A stretch of 64,000 nucleotides of DNA from SB25 sp029560875 (GCA_035388225.1 DAOOPM010000013.1:1-64000), one strand, 5' to 3'; positions 7,288 through 16,636 are shown, numbered from the stretch's first letter. The notes: generated from the letters alone by a model not told the origin. A program made the numbers and translations.

Positions 7288-8463
7288 CTATTCTACTGAA
7301 ATAACTTTCACATTGATTTTTTGCATATATCCTGCGTTTAAGATGGCAGCTAGGCTGGAGGCCTCCTCCGATGTGAAATCGCCTGTTATTTGAGATTTTC
7401 CAGATTCAATCGAGGCTTGTACGAATGGCGCTGTGTATAGAACATTGTCAAGTACTATTGCTATTTGCAATCCAATATTCTCGGCAGTGAGTCTTTGCCA
7501 TACTCTGGCACCTTCGGCATTCATCTCCATCAGTACACTTGGGTAGTTTGATGCTTCGGCCTTGGCATTAATAATGCATTCGCTGGTTAATGGAGCTTTG
7601 CCATCACGGGAGCTAATCTTAAGGGCATAAAGTTGTACGTAATCCTCGTTGCTGTACTGAATTTTAGTTGACCAAATAAACTTTAAATCTCTTGGGACCA
7701 TTCCAAGAATGCTGGGCATCCTCAAATATTGGTTAACCATAGCGGTATCGTTTATATGGGTGGTGCCAATCATTGCTCCTCGTTGTAATTGGCCATCGGA
7801 TGAGATGGCAGGGTTTAAAACTTCGAATAACGATTTGTTGTTGTTGCTGCTTGCAATAACTTTAGTTTCGTTGTTGGCGTTGTTTAAGAATTCCCAAATA
7901 GAAGAAATTTCGTAGGTTTCCCAGAACTCAAGGTTTCCTCTTTTCTCAAGCAGTGTTATAATTTGGTTTTTATCTATTTTCCTATTTACTGTAATAGTAT
8001 ACGTGTTCGTTTCGGTTGATTCATTTGCAATAACCTCAATTTTATTGAGTAGGCTCGACGGTAATGCAAACTCAACCCTTTTCTTTAAGATTTCGATTGT
8101 TTTTTGTTTTGCTTGCTTAATATCTTCTTTCAAAACGCTTAGTATTTCTTGGTTGGTAGAGTTGAAGCGTATTCTATCCCTAAATTCAAAGGAGTTGAAA
8201 ATTGGGGAGAGGAGGAACTCTGGGTATGATTCAGTTATTATTCTCTCAAAAGTTGTTACGAACTCTTCTTTTGCGGGGTCGTAGTTTTTGAGGGTTTGCT
8301 CAAAAATTGCGTTGAATGTGGAATCGCTAGAGTGACCAGATAGAGAATAAAAATATTCAATTTCGGATAGTTGTATCTTTATTTCGGTTTTTTCCTTGTG
8401 CTGGATGCAGCTACTAATGAAGAAGATAAATAATGTTAGGTAGGCTAGTTTTTTGATGTTCAT
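7288..8463 (-). CDS. SecDF P1 head-domain lipoprotein (orphan SecD-like)
   Basis: Start is placed at the ATG at 8463, where a signal peptide with lipobox SSC begins; a longer ORF upstream has no signal and crosses the terminator of the previous gene. The C-terminal third matches the SecD periplasmic head: EMNAEGARVWQRLTAENIG, IAIVLDNVLYTAPFVQ, a QITGDFTSEEASSLAAIL block and VKVISVE at the end. Unlike SecD there is no membrane domain; the 391-residue protein is all extracytoplasmic and lipid-anchored. The middle (about residues 110-200) is predicted helical and carries a P1-like NRKIDKNQIITLLEKRGNLEFWET segment, listed here as NRKID through RGNLEFWET. A role in secretion or protein release is possible but unproven. 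It is not beside secDF. Confidence 0.8.
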   Translation of the reverse strand: MNIKKLAYLTLFIFFISSCIQHKEKTEIKIQLSEIEYFYSLSGHSSDSTFNAIFEQTLKNYDPAKEEFVTTFERIITESYPEFLLSPIFNSFEFRDRIRFNSTNQEILSVLKEDIKQAKQKTIEILKKRVEFALPSSLLNKIEVIANESTETNTYTITVNRKIDKNQIITLLEKRGNLEFWETYEISSIWEFLNNANNETKVIASSNNNKSLFEVLNPAISSDGQLQRGAMIGTTHINDTAMVNQYLRMPSILGMVPRDLKFIWSTKIQYSNEDYVQLYALKISSRDGKAPLTSECIINAKAEASNYPSVLMEMNAEGARVWQRLTAENIGLQIAIVLDNVLYTAPFVQASIESGKSQITGDFTSEEASSLAAILNAGYMQKINVKVISVE

Positions 8464-8608
8464 GGCTTCGACTTTTAATTTTAGGGTTAAGTTAACAACT
8501 TTATTGCGAAAATATTTGTTTGTTGTTTTTTTTATATTGTTTTTGTATTCATCATGCTGTGTTTTATTCTTTATCTGGTTGAGAAGTGGTGCGTTAAGGT
8601 TTACAATG

Positions 8609-8641
8609 AAAAAAGGTGTCTCTGTTGGAGGCACCTTTTTT
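8609..8641 (-). terminator. Intrinsic terminator of the trypsin-like gene
   Basis: AAAAAAGGTG and CACCTTTTTT plus an inner TCTC/GGAG extension give a 14-bp stem with a U run on either strand. It lies 19 bp past the stop of the gene at 8660 on the minus strand. Confidence 0.85.
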
Positions 8642-8659
8642 ACTTTCTAATAAAACCAA

Positions 8660-9508
8660 TTAACCTTCCATAAAATTTACTCCAATTTTTTCAATTGTTC
8701 TAATGCTATCTTGATTTTCTATAGATTTTTCATTGAAATAGGTGATAATCTGATCGAGCATAATTGCTTGTGATGCACCCATTGGAACATACTTGTAAAT
8801 ACTATTTACAAGTAACTTTAGTTGATTCTGGTTTGCAATAAGCACTTGAACAGGATCGATATCTGCCATTTTTATAGTTCCTTCTATTTTACGCAACTCA
8901 TCAAGATTCGATCCAATAATTTCCTGCAGTTGTTGGTAAGACTTAGCTGCAGGGGTGTTCCTTCTCGATACAATTGCAATTACTTCCATTGTATTGATGT
9001 CTATTACAGGAGAGCCACTATTGCCAAAGCTTGTCAAGCCATCAATCTGCAAATACCTTAAACCATTAGGATTGGCAAAAACGGAAGAAACTAAAGCGTT
9101 TTTAATTGCCAAATTTTGACATCCACAGCTAAAACTAAACATGGCAACCTGCTGACCAATTGGATAATGCCTACGCTCACACAAACTCAAACTAGGAATC
9201 TCCTTAAACTCTGGGAAATCAATATTAAAAACGGCATAATCAGAGTGGTTATTCGAAAAGCCAATCTTAAGATCATTCACAAACTCCTTGTAATCAATTT
9301 TCATTGATGCGGTAATAGTGTTTGCATCCTCATCAACGAAACGAATCTCAACTTTCTTAGCTTTGGGCACATAAAAAGCTTGCTCTGAAGTTACCAGCGA
9401 ATTGTTCACCTTAAAACCTGTCAAGGTATCGATAACAATACCTCGTTCATTGATGAAATTCAAACTACAAACTGAGGCATAACAGGACTTCCAGACTTTA
9501 GTAAGCAT
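8660..9508 (-). CDS. Trypsin-fold (S1-like) protein, catalytic His apparently lost
   Basis: The ATG at 9508 is preferred over a TTG at 9550. There is no signal peptide, so the protein is probably cytoplasmic. Trypsin-fold landmarks are visible: GFKVNNSLVTSEQAF where active enzymes have G-F-V-x-x-x-L-V-T-C-A-H-V, SDYAVFNID (Asp about 90) and FGNSGSPVID (Ser about 164). Aligning the first block puts Gln43 at the His position, so the triad looks incomplete. About 100 helical residues follow the protease domain. It is divergent from the STAND-type NTPase gene; trypsin-like proteins frequently accompany or are fused to such NTPases in prokaryotic conflict systems. Partnership here is inference from adjacency. 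Confidence 0.75.
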   Translation of the reverse strand: MLTKVWKSCYASVCSLNFINERGIVIDTLTGFKVNNSLVTSEQAFYVPKAKKVEIRFVDEDANTITASMKIDYKEFVNDLKIGFSNNHSDYAVFNIDFPEFKEIPSLSLCERRHYPIGQQVAMFSFSCGCQNLAIKNALVSSVFANPNGLRYLQIDGLTSFGNSGSPVIDINTMEVIAIVSRRNTPAAKSYQQLQEIIGSNLDELRKIEGTIKMADIDPVQVLIANQNQLKLLVNSIYKYVPMGASQAIMLDQIITYFNEKSIENQDSIRTIEKIGVNFMEG

Positions 9509-9846
9509 ATCGTGTTGGTTTAAGTTCGCTTTACTATATGGTATTAACAATGGATATTACAAAAATTAAGGTAACAAGAAAGAAAATAACAAACACACCT
9601 ATATCAATACTGAATCGCCTTGACACATTATTGATTAAATATGATATTTTTTTCATTGGTGTTACTTTTAATGTATTGTTTAAATATCTCATGTTGCAAA
9701 AGTATGGTTTCCCCTTTTGTCAATATTATGTCAAATCGGTCAAGTTTTTTTTTGTTGTTTAACAATTCGTTTAAACAAACACTTATATTTGTATATCAAT
9801 AAAATTGGGATATTTGCACAAAAATTCATATCAATAAACAGTTTTT
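9509..9846. promoter_or_regulatory. Divergent promoter region between the trypsin-like and NTPase genes
   Basis: AT-rich with no gene. For the plus strand, TATATTTG at 9784-9791 fits the TAnnTTTG box; alternatively its TTTG acts as -33 with a 19-bp spacer to TATTTGCA at 9811. No clear minus-strand box was found. The shared region allows joint control of the two genes. Confidence 0.4.
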
Positions 9847-12345
9847 ATGCTGCAAGTGCTTAAAGCAGAGGTTGAGGTTAAGTTTGGGCGAAAAATCGCC
9901 TACCAAAAAGACTGCAACACGCTGTCAAATATGATATTAGAGATACAAAAAGAGTACATCAGCCCAGCAACCTTGCGACGAGTATTTGGTTTCTTAACTA
10001 CGAATTCTAATCCGTCACGTGTCACGCTCGACATCCTTTCTCGGTATGTAGGTTTTCAAGATTGGGAAAACTTCAATCAAAAAGTCACTAAAAACAACCC
10101 AACCACAAAATGCTCATCCGTTGAACAGTGGAGCATTATTAAGGAAAACTCCAAAATAATAAGCAGCAACACGGTTGAAAATATCAGGCTTAAATCTGGG
10201 ATAGACTTTGAAAAAACTGTTCGAAGGCAATTTGCCAAGGACCGATTAAAGGAATTCATTAATTCCGATTACGCAGCTACCGCAATAATTGCCCCCGGCG
10301 GATACGGAAAATCTACATTATTAGCCCTTTGGTACAACAGATTAGTTAAAAAGAAAAAGCAAACCGAAGATGTATTTCTTTTCATCTCGGCTCAAATGCT
10401 CGACCAGTTTGCGCCCACTGAGGTTTTTATTGAAACTTGGCTTATGCGCTTGTTAGGCTTAAAGCCCGACAATAGTTTTCTGAACGATATGATTTCAGAA
10501 AACATTAAAACACCTGGAAAACTCATCGTAATAATTGATGCTCTTGACGAGATTACCTCGCAAGGATTAAAGCAGGAAAAAATATTCAAATCATTAGCCG
10601 ATTTAGCCAATAAATTCCATAAATCCAGCTCATTAAAACTCATTATATCCACAAGACTTCCTGCATGGAAATCGTTCTCGAGCCACATAAGCGATACCTC
10701 CCATTGGTATTTCACAGAAACCAACCTTTTTACGAACGACGGCGCAAATATACCCCCTTTAAACTTTGAAGAAATTCAAACTATACTTGACAACACTTTA
10801 AACCAGAAATTCGATTCTCGTACGCTCGTGCATGAAATGCATCCAGACTTACGGAGCATTATAGCATATCCTTACTTTTTACAACTTTTCATTCAGGTGT
10901 ACACCCCAGAAACCAAGCATTTGCTGAACGATCAGATTGCCATACTTGCAGAATTCCTTAAAAAACAAATTTACTTTTCGCAATATTCCGACGAGAAGAT
11001 AGACATCCTGAATCAAATAATTACTCAATCAGAATATGGCCTAACCTATGTGCTAAAGGATGACCTAAAAAAAATCTACCCAATACACCTAAAACTTTCA
11101 GGAAACTACTACACAGCTTACGAGGAACTTTACTCCTTCGGAATCATTACGGAGGAAACACAAATTGACACCTTTGGGGGATACATTAAGCATATCAAAA
11201 TCGCCAACCATCAATTGATGTGTATGCTTATAGTGCAAAACTTAATTAGAAGGGAGCAGGGCATAAATCATTCGTTATTTAGGTGGGTTGATAAGAACTT
11301 GGCGGGTGCCGAAATTCAAGGAACAATACTTGGAATGATATTCAAGGTGGCTTACAAAGAAAGACTATTCAATCAACTGGAAAATTTCTTTGATTTGTCG
11401 GAAAATGCCTTGCAAGCTGCGCTCTCGACACCTACAATACCATCAACATTGAGAACCGATAAAATAATGAGAAATGAACTAGTGCCTCATTATGCTAAAA
11501 ACAAGAAGGCCAGAGCTCTCCTTTTTGAAAAGAACATCGACTTTAACCACATAGTAGACTCCTATACAAAACAGATTAAGGAGTACTTAAAAAACTCCGA
11601 AAACGAGAAAGAGACTCTTTTTGCAAACACTATACTTACACATATTGGGCAAGTTTCCACAAATGCGCCTTTAGCAATAAGGCATTTCAACGAATCAGCA
11701 AATGGAAATCCAGCAGTATTATCGCCTAGCATCGCGGGACTTTGGTTTTCGAATAGAATTGTACACAACTATCTTTTCGAAGATATCTACTCTAAAGGCA
11801 TTGTTGACAACGCTTTGGAACACTGTCATTGCTACAAAAATCAAAACCAAAGAATTGATTTTGCAGAATCGTTTATTCCAGCCCTAATTCTCTTGGAAAA
11901 GTATGAATTCATCCCAAATTTCATTGAATTAACTGACACCCTAGCATCGCCCAATCATCAATCGGCGATATGCTTTCTATTAACTAAAACTTACAGGCTA
12001 TTTCACCAAAATAAACCCATAAATAGCGCTGAAAGCAACACCATTGAGCAAGCTTATAGTCTACTTAACCCTCTGAATAACTACATGGGGATAATATTCG
12101 GCGAAACATTAAGATCGGTGTACTTCCTACAGAGTAACAACTTGGACGAAACCTATAGTTGTATTAGAAATGCCATTGAACTCAGCAGCATAGCACAATA
12201 CAAACTGGTAGAGATGGTACTAATGAAAAACTTAGCGATTACTTTACAGCAGTTAGGAGAGCACCAACGCTCGGCCGAATGTATGAACTATGTTAAAAGT
12301 ATGTGGAAACTATCGGGATTCAAGAAAGAATTCACTTATCCTTGA
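9847..12345 (+). CDS. STAND/NACHT-type NTPase with N-terminal HTH-like domain and C-terminal helical repeats
   Basis: Large signal-transducing NTPase of 832 residues. Residues 1-80 form a small domain containing KDCNTLSNMI, ISPATLRRVFGF, SRVTLDILSRYVGF and a DWENF end; similar N-terminal domains occur on many Bacteroidota proteins (from memory) and look HTH-like. The P-loop is GGYGKST at 151-157 and the Walker B is VIIDALDE at 228-235, the NACHT-like D-A-L-D-E form. A winged-helix-like part follows, then helical TPR-like repeats to the C-terminus, the usual sensor region. No effector domain is visible. It is divergent from a trypsin-fold gene and overlaps the next, convergent gene by 10 bp. 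A role in phage defence or regulation is possible; no function can be claimed. Confidence 0.8.
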   Translation: MLQVLKAEVEVKFGRKIAYQKDCNTLSNMILEIQKEYISPATLRRVFGFLTTNSNPSRVTLDILSRYVGFQDWENFNQKVTKNNPTTKCSSVEQWSIIKENSKIISSNTVENIRLKSGIDFEKTVRRQFAKDRLKEFINSDYAATAIIAPGGYGKSTLLALWYNRLVKKKKQTEDVFLFISAQMLDQFAPTEVFIETWLMRLLGLKPDNSFLNDMISENIKTPGKLIVIIDALDEITSQGLKQEKIFKSLADLANKFHKSSSLKLIISTRLPAWKSFSSHISDTSHWYFTETNLFTNDGANIPPLNFEEIQTILDNTLNQKFDSRTLVHEMHPDLRSIIAYPYFLQLFIQVYTPETKHLLNDQIAILAEFLKKQIYFSQYSDEKIDILNQIITQSEYGLTYVLKDDLKKIYPIHLKLSGNYYTAYEELYSFGIITEETQIDTFGGYIKHIKIANHQLMCMLIVQNLIRREQGINHSLFRWVDKNLAGAEIQGTILGMIFKVAYKERLFNQLENFFDLSENALQAALSTPTIPSTLRTDKIMRNELVPHYAKNKKARALLFEKNIDFNHIVDSYTKQIKEYLKNSENEKETLFANTILTHIGQVSTNAPLAIRHFNESANGNPAVLSPSIAGLWFSNRIVHNYLFEDIYSKGIVDNALEHCHCYKNQNQRIDFAESFIPALILLEKYEFIPNFIELTDTLASPNHQSAICFLLTKTYRLFHQNKPINSAESNTIEQAYSLLNPLNNYMGIIFGETLRSVYFLQSNNLDETYSCIRNAIELSSIAQYKLVEMVLMKNLAITLQQLGEHQRSAECMNYVKSMWKLSGFKKEFTYP

Positions 12346-13175
12346 GAATGATACCGAACTAAATTTTCAATTGGATAACGTAAGTATTTATCCACCTTAA
12401 AACCGTTACGCTTAGCAAGCATATCAAATTGTTCACTGAACAAACACCCTACAGAACCTATAACACCAACAGATAGTTCCGACAGATTATTGAATACAGA
12501 TAAATGATGCCTATACATCATCTCCATGGACTCCTCCACAATGGCAGCAATGGCAGGATGCTTAAGGTTTTCGACCAAAAATGGCACAAACGAAGCCAAG
12601 TAGGCCGACGGCCTTGGACTAGTGTAAGTCATATTCAGTATATGGCTAAGTTCGATATTGTACTTTTCGCCTAGTTTAACGGATAACTCCTTGGGCAGGT
12701 ATCCGTAAAGATACGAGCGAAGCAGCAAACGCCCCATGAAAGCACCACTACCCTCATCGCCAAGGGCGTAACCCAGCGACGGTGTTTTGCTCTCCAATGT
12801 TTTGCCATTGAAAAATGTGATATTTGAGCCGGTACCTAGTATTACAACTACTCCTGGATTATCGCCAAACAGAGCATGGGCTGCACCTAAAGCATCGGAC
12901 TGGGCACTAACCATGGCATTGGAGAAAAACATCCGAAGATAGTTGGCAACCATCTCGCCACGTTCCTGAACTCCACAGCCAGAACCGTAGAAGTAAACCT
13001 CTCGCACATTGTTTGAGTCTACACCTTTTGGAAAGTTATGTGTTAAGGCCGATAAAAAATCGGCTTCCGAATTAAAGTATGGGCTAAGTCCAATGGTTTC
13101 AAAATTCAAAATACTATCGCCATGAATTATTCGCCAATCCGTTTTTGTAGCACCGCTATCTGCAACAACTATCAT
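12336..13175 (-). CDS. BadF/BadG/BcrA/BcrD-family ATPase (N-acetylglucosamine kinase-like)
   Basis: ASKHA-fold kinase. The first phosphate loop is DSGATKTDWR at residues 6-15, the second VVILGTGSNITFF at about 109-121, and an adenosine loop GVIGSVGCLF near 245. Length 279 is normal for the single-subunit family, which includes glucosamine and N-acetylglucosamine kinases; radical-enzyme activators of the same fold have cysteine cluster motifs that are absent here. A role in amino-sugar or cell-wall recycling is likely. It lies 57 bp downstream of the peptide-binding lipoprotein on the same strand, compatible with uptake and recycling of peptides or sugars. Its end overlaps the NTPase gene tail-to-tail by 10 bp. 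Confidence 0.85.
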   Translation of the reverse strand: MIVVADSGATKTDWRIIHGDSILNFETIGLSPYFNSEADFLSALTHNFPKGVDSNNVREVYFYGSGCGVQERGEMVANYLRMFFSNAMVSAQSDALGAAHALFGDNPGVVVILGTGSNITFFNGKTLESKTPSLGYALGDEGSGAFMGRLLLRSYLYGYLPKELSVKLGEKYNIELSHILNMTYTSPRPSAYLASFVPFLVENLKHPAIAAIVEESMEMMYRHHLSVFNNLSELSVGVIGSVGCLFSEQFDMLAKRNGFKVDKYLRYPIENLVRYHSQG

Positions 13176-13232
13176 ATAATTTGACTAATAATTATTCTAT
13201 TAATATTTCAGGAACTAATTAACTCAACACTC

Positions 13233-14864
13233 CTAATCTCTTTTACTAACATACTTCAAAACTAATAAATTCATCGGATTTACGGTCATACCTTCCACTT
13301 CTGCCGATACAAAACGCACCACCTTATCGTAGTATAATGGTAAAACAACTGCATTGCTCAATACCATTGAGTCCATTGCTTGGTATATCGATAAGCGCTC
13401 CGCATAGTCGGGCATTGTCATAGCCTGATTATATAATTTATCGTAATTGGAGTTTGAAAAATGCGTATAATTTGGCCCCTGTGGAGAGTGGTTCTTGGTT
13501 AAAAATAGCGAAAGATAATTTTCGGGGTCAGCATAATCCGCCACCCATGAACCACGGAACATTTGCAACTTTGAATTGGCCATCATTTCGCGGTAAGCAG
13601 CACCTGGTAACACCTCAATATTGATAGCTATACCCAACTCGCCTAGCTGATGCTGAATAAACTCGCAAATATCCAAATAATCGTCGGTTGTGGAGATTTT
13701 TATGGGCGGAAGCCCTTTCCCATTAGGAAAACCTGCTTCGACAAGTAATTTTCTGGATAAATCCGGGTTATAGTCAAACCCTGAAGTGCTGTTCTCAAAG
13801 CCCGGCATTCCGGGTGGAACAAAGCCCTGATGAGCAGGGTAACCCATATTACTCCTGAGGTATAGCATCATGCTTCTTCGGTCGAATCCATAGCCAATGG
13901 CCTTTCGGATTCGCACATCGGCCAGAGTAGAATTTTTAACTGAATCAATTAGAATTCCTAAGTACTCCGTGTTAAGGTATGGGCCAGTAATCATTTTAAC
14001 CCGTTCCCTATACTTTGGGTTTAAATCGCCTGTACGTGTTAAAAGTTCATCCTTCGATGCCGAATGAACACCCGACAAAAAATCAACGTTACCATTAACA
14101 AACTCCAGAAACTCCGATTGCTTGTCGGCAATAAAGGTTACTGTTACTGCCTCAAGGTAAGGTAGTGCGTCACCCTTAGAGTCCTTTTCGAAATATCTGT
14201 TATTTTTACGGAGTACAAGTTTCTCTCCTTCCTTCCAAAACTTCATGTAAAAAGGGCCTGTTCCCACGGGGTTTCGTCCGAAATCTTGTCCGTAACGCTC
14301 AACCGCTTCGTGCGGAACCACAAAGCAGTAAGGCATACTAAGCAAACCTAAAAAAGGAGGAAATGGCTTTTGCAAATGAACCACAAAAACACTGTCGGCA
14401 GGTGCGCTACACCCATTAACAGTAGCCTCGGCATTCCTATCGAGCATTGATAAAACCCATGAGCCAGGCGATGCTGTTTTTGAATCCATTATACGACTAA
14501 AGCTATAAACAAAATCGCTGGCTACCACCCTTCGCCCTTGCGAATTTGTGAAAACGGAATGATTATGAAAATAAACATCGCCACGGAGATAGAACGTATA
14601 CACCAAACCATCGGGTGAAATATCCCAACGTTTAGCAATACAGGACATAACGGTAAGCGAATCGGAGAGTTGAACTAAGCCATTGAAAATTTGGTTAACA
14701 GGCCAAATCAACGATAAGTTACGGGCAAATGCAGGGTCTAAGGTGGTTACACCCTTACTCTCGTTATACCTAAAAACCTGCCCATCGTCAATCTTGTTTA
14801 TGGTTGATTTGCAGGAAAATAGCCCAACAATTAAAATAACAGAAAGTATCCCTTTAGTTTGCAT
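13233..14864 (-). CDS. ABC transporter substrate-binding lipoprotein, oligopeptide family (SBP_bac_5)
   Basis: Start chosen at the ATG at 14864, which begins a signal peptide ending in the lipobox LFSC. The mature protein shows the family pattern: TLDPAFARNLS near the start, QIFNGLVQLSDS, AKRWDISPDGLVYTFYLR, the conserved VVASDFVYSFSRIMD, NPVGTGPFYMKFW, and IRKAIGYGFDRRSMM. Length 543 is typical for OppA/DppA homologues. It would bind peptides at the cell envelope. No permease or ATPase genes are adjacent, which is common in Bacteroidota where such binding proteins are often orphans. A promoter box (TACCTTTG) lies about 185 bp upstream. Confidence 0.9.
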   Translation of the reverse strand: MQTKGILSVILIVGLFSCKSTINKIDDGQVFRYNESKGVTTLDPAFARNLSLIWPVNQIFNGLVQLSDSLTVMSCIAKRWDISPDGLVYTFYLRGDVYFHNHSVFTNSQGRRVVASDFVYSFSRIMDSKTASPGSWVLSMLDRNAEATVNGCSAPADSVFVVHLQKPFPPFLGLLSMPYCFVVPHEAVERYGQDFGRNPVGTGPFYMKFWKEGEKLVLRKNNRYFEKDSKGDALPYLEAVTVTFIADKQSEFLEFVNGNVDFLSGVHSASKDELLTRTGDLNPKYRERVKMITGPYLNTEYLGILIDSVKNSTLADVRIRKAIGYGFDRRSMMLYLRSNMGYPAHQGFVPPGMPGFENSTSGFDYNPDLSRKLLVEAGFPNGKGLPPIKISTTDDYLDICEFIQHQLGELGIAINIEVLPGAAYREMMANSKLQMFRGSWVADYADPENYLSLFLTKNHSPQGPNYTHFSNSNYDKLYNQAMTMPDYAERLSIYQAMDSMVLSNAVVLPLYYDKVVRFVSAEVEGMTVNPMNLLVLKYVSKRD

Positions 14865-15165
14865 TAGAAAAATAGATGAAACAACTTCAAACCTAAAGGA
14901 ATTTTGGGAGATTAACAAATTATTAAAAACTAAAACGGAGCCGATAATTCGACCCCGTTTTACACCCTAAAACTAACCTAAATCTACTAAACCTTTAACC
15001 AACTATTAACCCTAAAACCTAACTTGATTATTTATTAACTATAACGCAAAGGTACGGGTAAAGTTTCATTAAATTCAAGACAAAAAAGGTGATTTAAAAC
15101 ACCATTTCTAACACCCTCATATTTACTGTAAAACAAAACGTTACAATATAAAACACTGTCGATTT
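14865..15165. other. Intergenic region with leader and promoter of the peptide-binding lipoprotein
   Basis: Contains an AAACGG/CCGTTT stem (about 14932-14963) and a minus-strand TACCTTTG box. Between them lies a stretch with repeated TTTAGG/TTAGGTTT-like words on the minus strand. No ORF. Confidence 0.5.
15047..15054 (-). promoter_or_regulatory. -7 promoter box of the peptide-binding lipoprotein gene
   Basis: TACCTTTG on the minus strand matches TAnnTTTG, with TTG about 21 bp upstream. The implied leader is near 175 nt. Confidence 0.5.
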
Positions 15166-15762
15166 TTAATGCTTTTTAACGCATAAAAAACGTAACACTT
15201 TTTCTATCCCAATAGAGTTAATATTGCCACCCAACGGAGGAAGTTTTGCGAGTTCTCTTGCTCTGTTTAACATGCTGGGGGAGTAATTTGTTTCGCTCCA
15301 TCCAAAAAGGACTCTATAGGCCATGGCACACTTTAAATTTGCTGCTCTAAACCTAAAGGTATGCTCCGACTTACGACCTGGGTGAATATGCACAAACCTA
15401 CCCTCATAGTTTCCAAACCTTATTGCCCAACGCGAACCATCGGAAATAGACAAGCACCTATAGTCCTTGCCATGCATACCAATCCAGTCCCGAAAAGAAT
15501 CGGGTGTTGCATTTCGGCACATCTCCGGGTGGTTTAATAATTCTAATGCAATTGCAGTAGGCGAAAGTTCACCTGTATACATATCGAGCAAAGTGCCTCC
15601 AATACTGTTGAAAATATTGTTTATGGATTCTATACCATTATTATCTTTCCTAATACAATCTAGTTCAGCTATAATATAGTTTAAATGATGTTTCCAACAA
15701 CAGAGTGCAACCGGAGGTGGAATTTCGGAATTAAATGCGATATTTGTGATATTGTTGGTCAT
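15166..15762 (-). CDS. Conserved hypothetical protein
   Basis: Function not recognised. The ATG at 15762 (MTNNITN) is preferred to the one at 15795. The first third is helical with PPPVALCCWKHHLNYI. The second half contains a compact, strongly patterned block: SFRDWIGMHGKDYRCLSISDG, given here as DWIGMHGKDYRCL and SDGSRWAIRFG, then GRFVHIHPGRKSEHTFRFRA followed by a helix. I recall similar blocks in other Bacteroidota proteins of unknown function. No signal peptide or membrane segment is seen. It is divergent from a Crp/Fnr regulator with 94 bp between starts, so it may be a target of that regulator. Confidence 0.65.
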   Translation of the reverse strand: MTNNITNIAFNSEIPPPVALCCWKHHLNYIIAELDCIRKDNNGIESINNIFNSIGGTLLDMYTGELSPTAIALELLNHPEMCRNATPDSFRDWIGMHGKDYRCLSISDGSRWAIRFGNYEGRFVHIHPGRKSEHTFRFRAANLKCAMAYRVLFGWSETNYSPSMLNRARELAKLPPLGGNINSIGIEKVLRFLCVKKH

Positions 15763-15856
15763 TCCGTAATTTGAATTTGAACACAGATTACACAAATTAA
15801 ACAGATTATCACAAAATTACTTATTAACTCAATTACCCAATAACTTAAACTCCAAT

Positions 15857-16525
15857 ATGTACCCAAAACTATCCATGTCGCCAATGTTCCGAGGCCTAAA
15901 GCCCGACGAAATTCAAGGTTTGATTGAACGTGTAGGCCACTCCGTTAAATCGTTTGGCAAAGGGCAAACAATTGCACAGCGCGAGGAGGAGGTGAAAAAC
16001 CTTTGCATTATAGTTGATGGTAGCGTTAAAGGTGAAATGGTGGACTTTTCGGGCAAGATTCTGAAAATTGAGGAAATGCAAGCACCAATGCCCATTGCAC
16101 ATGCATTTCTGTTTGGCGAACGTAACCGATTCCCGGTTGATGTGGTTGCGTTGGAGGATTGCAAAATACTATTTATCCCAAAAGCCGATTTTATGAGGCT
16201 TATGCAGCAGAACGCCACTGTGCTTAGCAACTACCTAAACGCTATATCCAACAGGGCACAGTTCCTTTCCAACAAGTTGTGGTTCCTTTCATTTAAAACC
16301 ATTAAGGAGAAAATTGCACACTACTTGCTGAACATCTCTCGAAGCGAATCCAAAACCACCATAGTTCTCCCAAAATCACACCAGGAGTTGGCTGAGTTTT
16401 TTGGTGTTACACGCCCCTCGCTGGCCAGGGTGTTTTCTGACTTAGAGGCGGAAGGTGTAATAACCGTAAACCGCCGTGAGATTAACATTATAAATAAAGG
16501 TAAACTAATGGAGATGATAAGGTAA
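15857..16525 (+). CDS. Crp/Fnr-family transcriptional regulator
   Basis: Residues 10-120 form a cyclic-nucleotide-binding-like beta roll (GQTIAQREEEVKNLCIIVDGS in parts: GQTIAQREEE and LCIIVDGSVKGE; a later VVALEDCKILFIPKADF). A long dimer helix follows, then a Crp-type HTH at about 170-205 (SHQELAEFFGVTRPSLARVF, LEAEGVI). No Fnr-like cysteine cluster is seen, so oxygen sensing by an iron-sulfur centre is unlikely. The effector is not known; canonical cAMP contact residues are not evident. Length 222 is normal. It reads divergently from the hypothetical gene on its left. Confidence 0.92.
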   Translation: MYPKLSMSPMFRGLKPDEIQGLIERVGHSVKSFGKGQTIAQREEEVKNLCIIVDGSVKGEMVDFSGKILKIEEMQAPMPIAHAFLFGERNRFPVDVVALEDCKILFIPKADFMRLMQQNATVLSNYLNAISNRAQFLSNKLWFLSFKTIKEKIAHYLLNISRSESKTTIVLPKSHQELAEFFGVTRPSLARVFSDLEAEGVITVNRREINIINKGKLMEMIR

Positions 16526-16636
16526 TTTTTATTTTAATATCGATACCTAGTCGAACTCTAGTTGTAAGTGTTATTTCTTTTGTTAATTTTACTATTGTTT
16601 ATTAAACAGCTACTATACTTAACTAATTTTTAAAAA

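Noticed and set aside
8464..8634. 57-residue N-terminal extension of the SecD-like gene
   Set aside because: It lacks a signal peptide, overlaps the upstream terminator and displaces the clear lipoprotein start at 8463.
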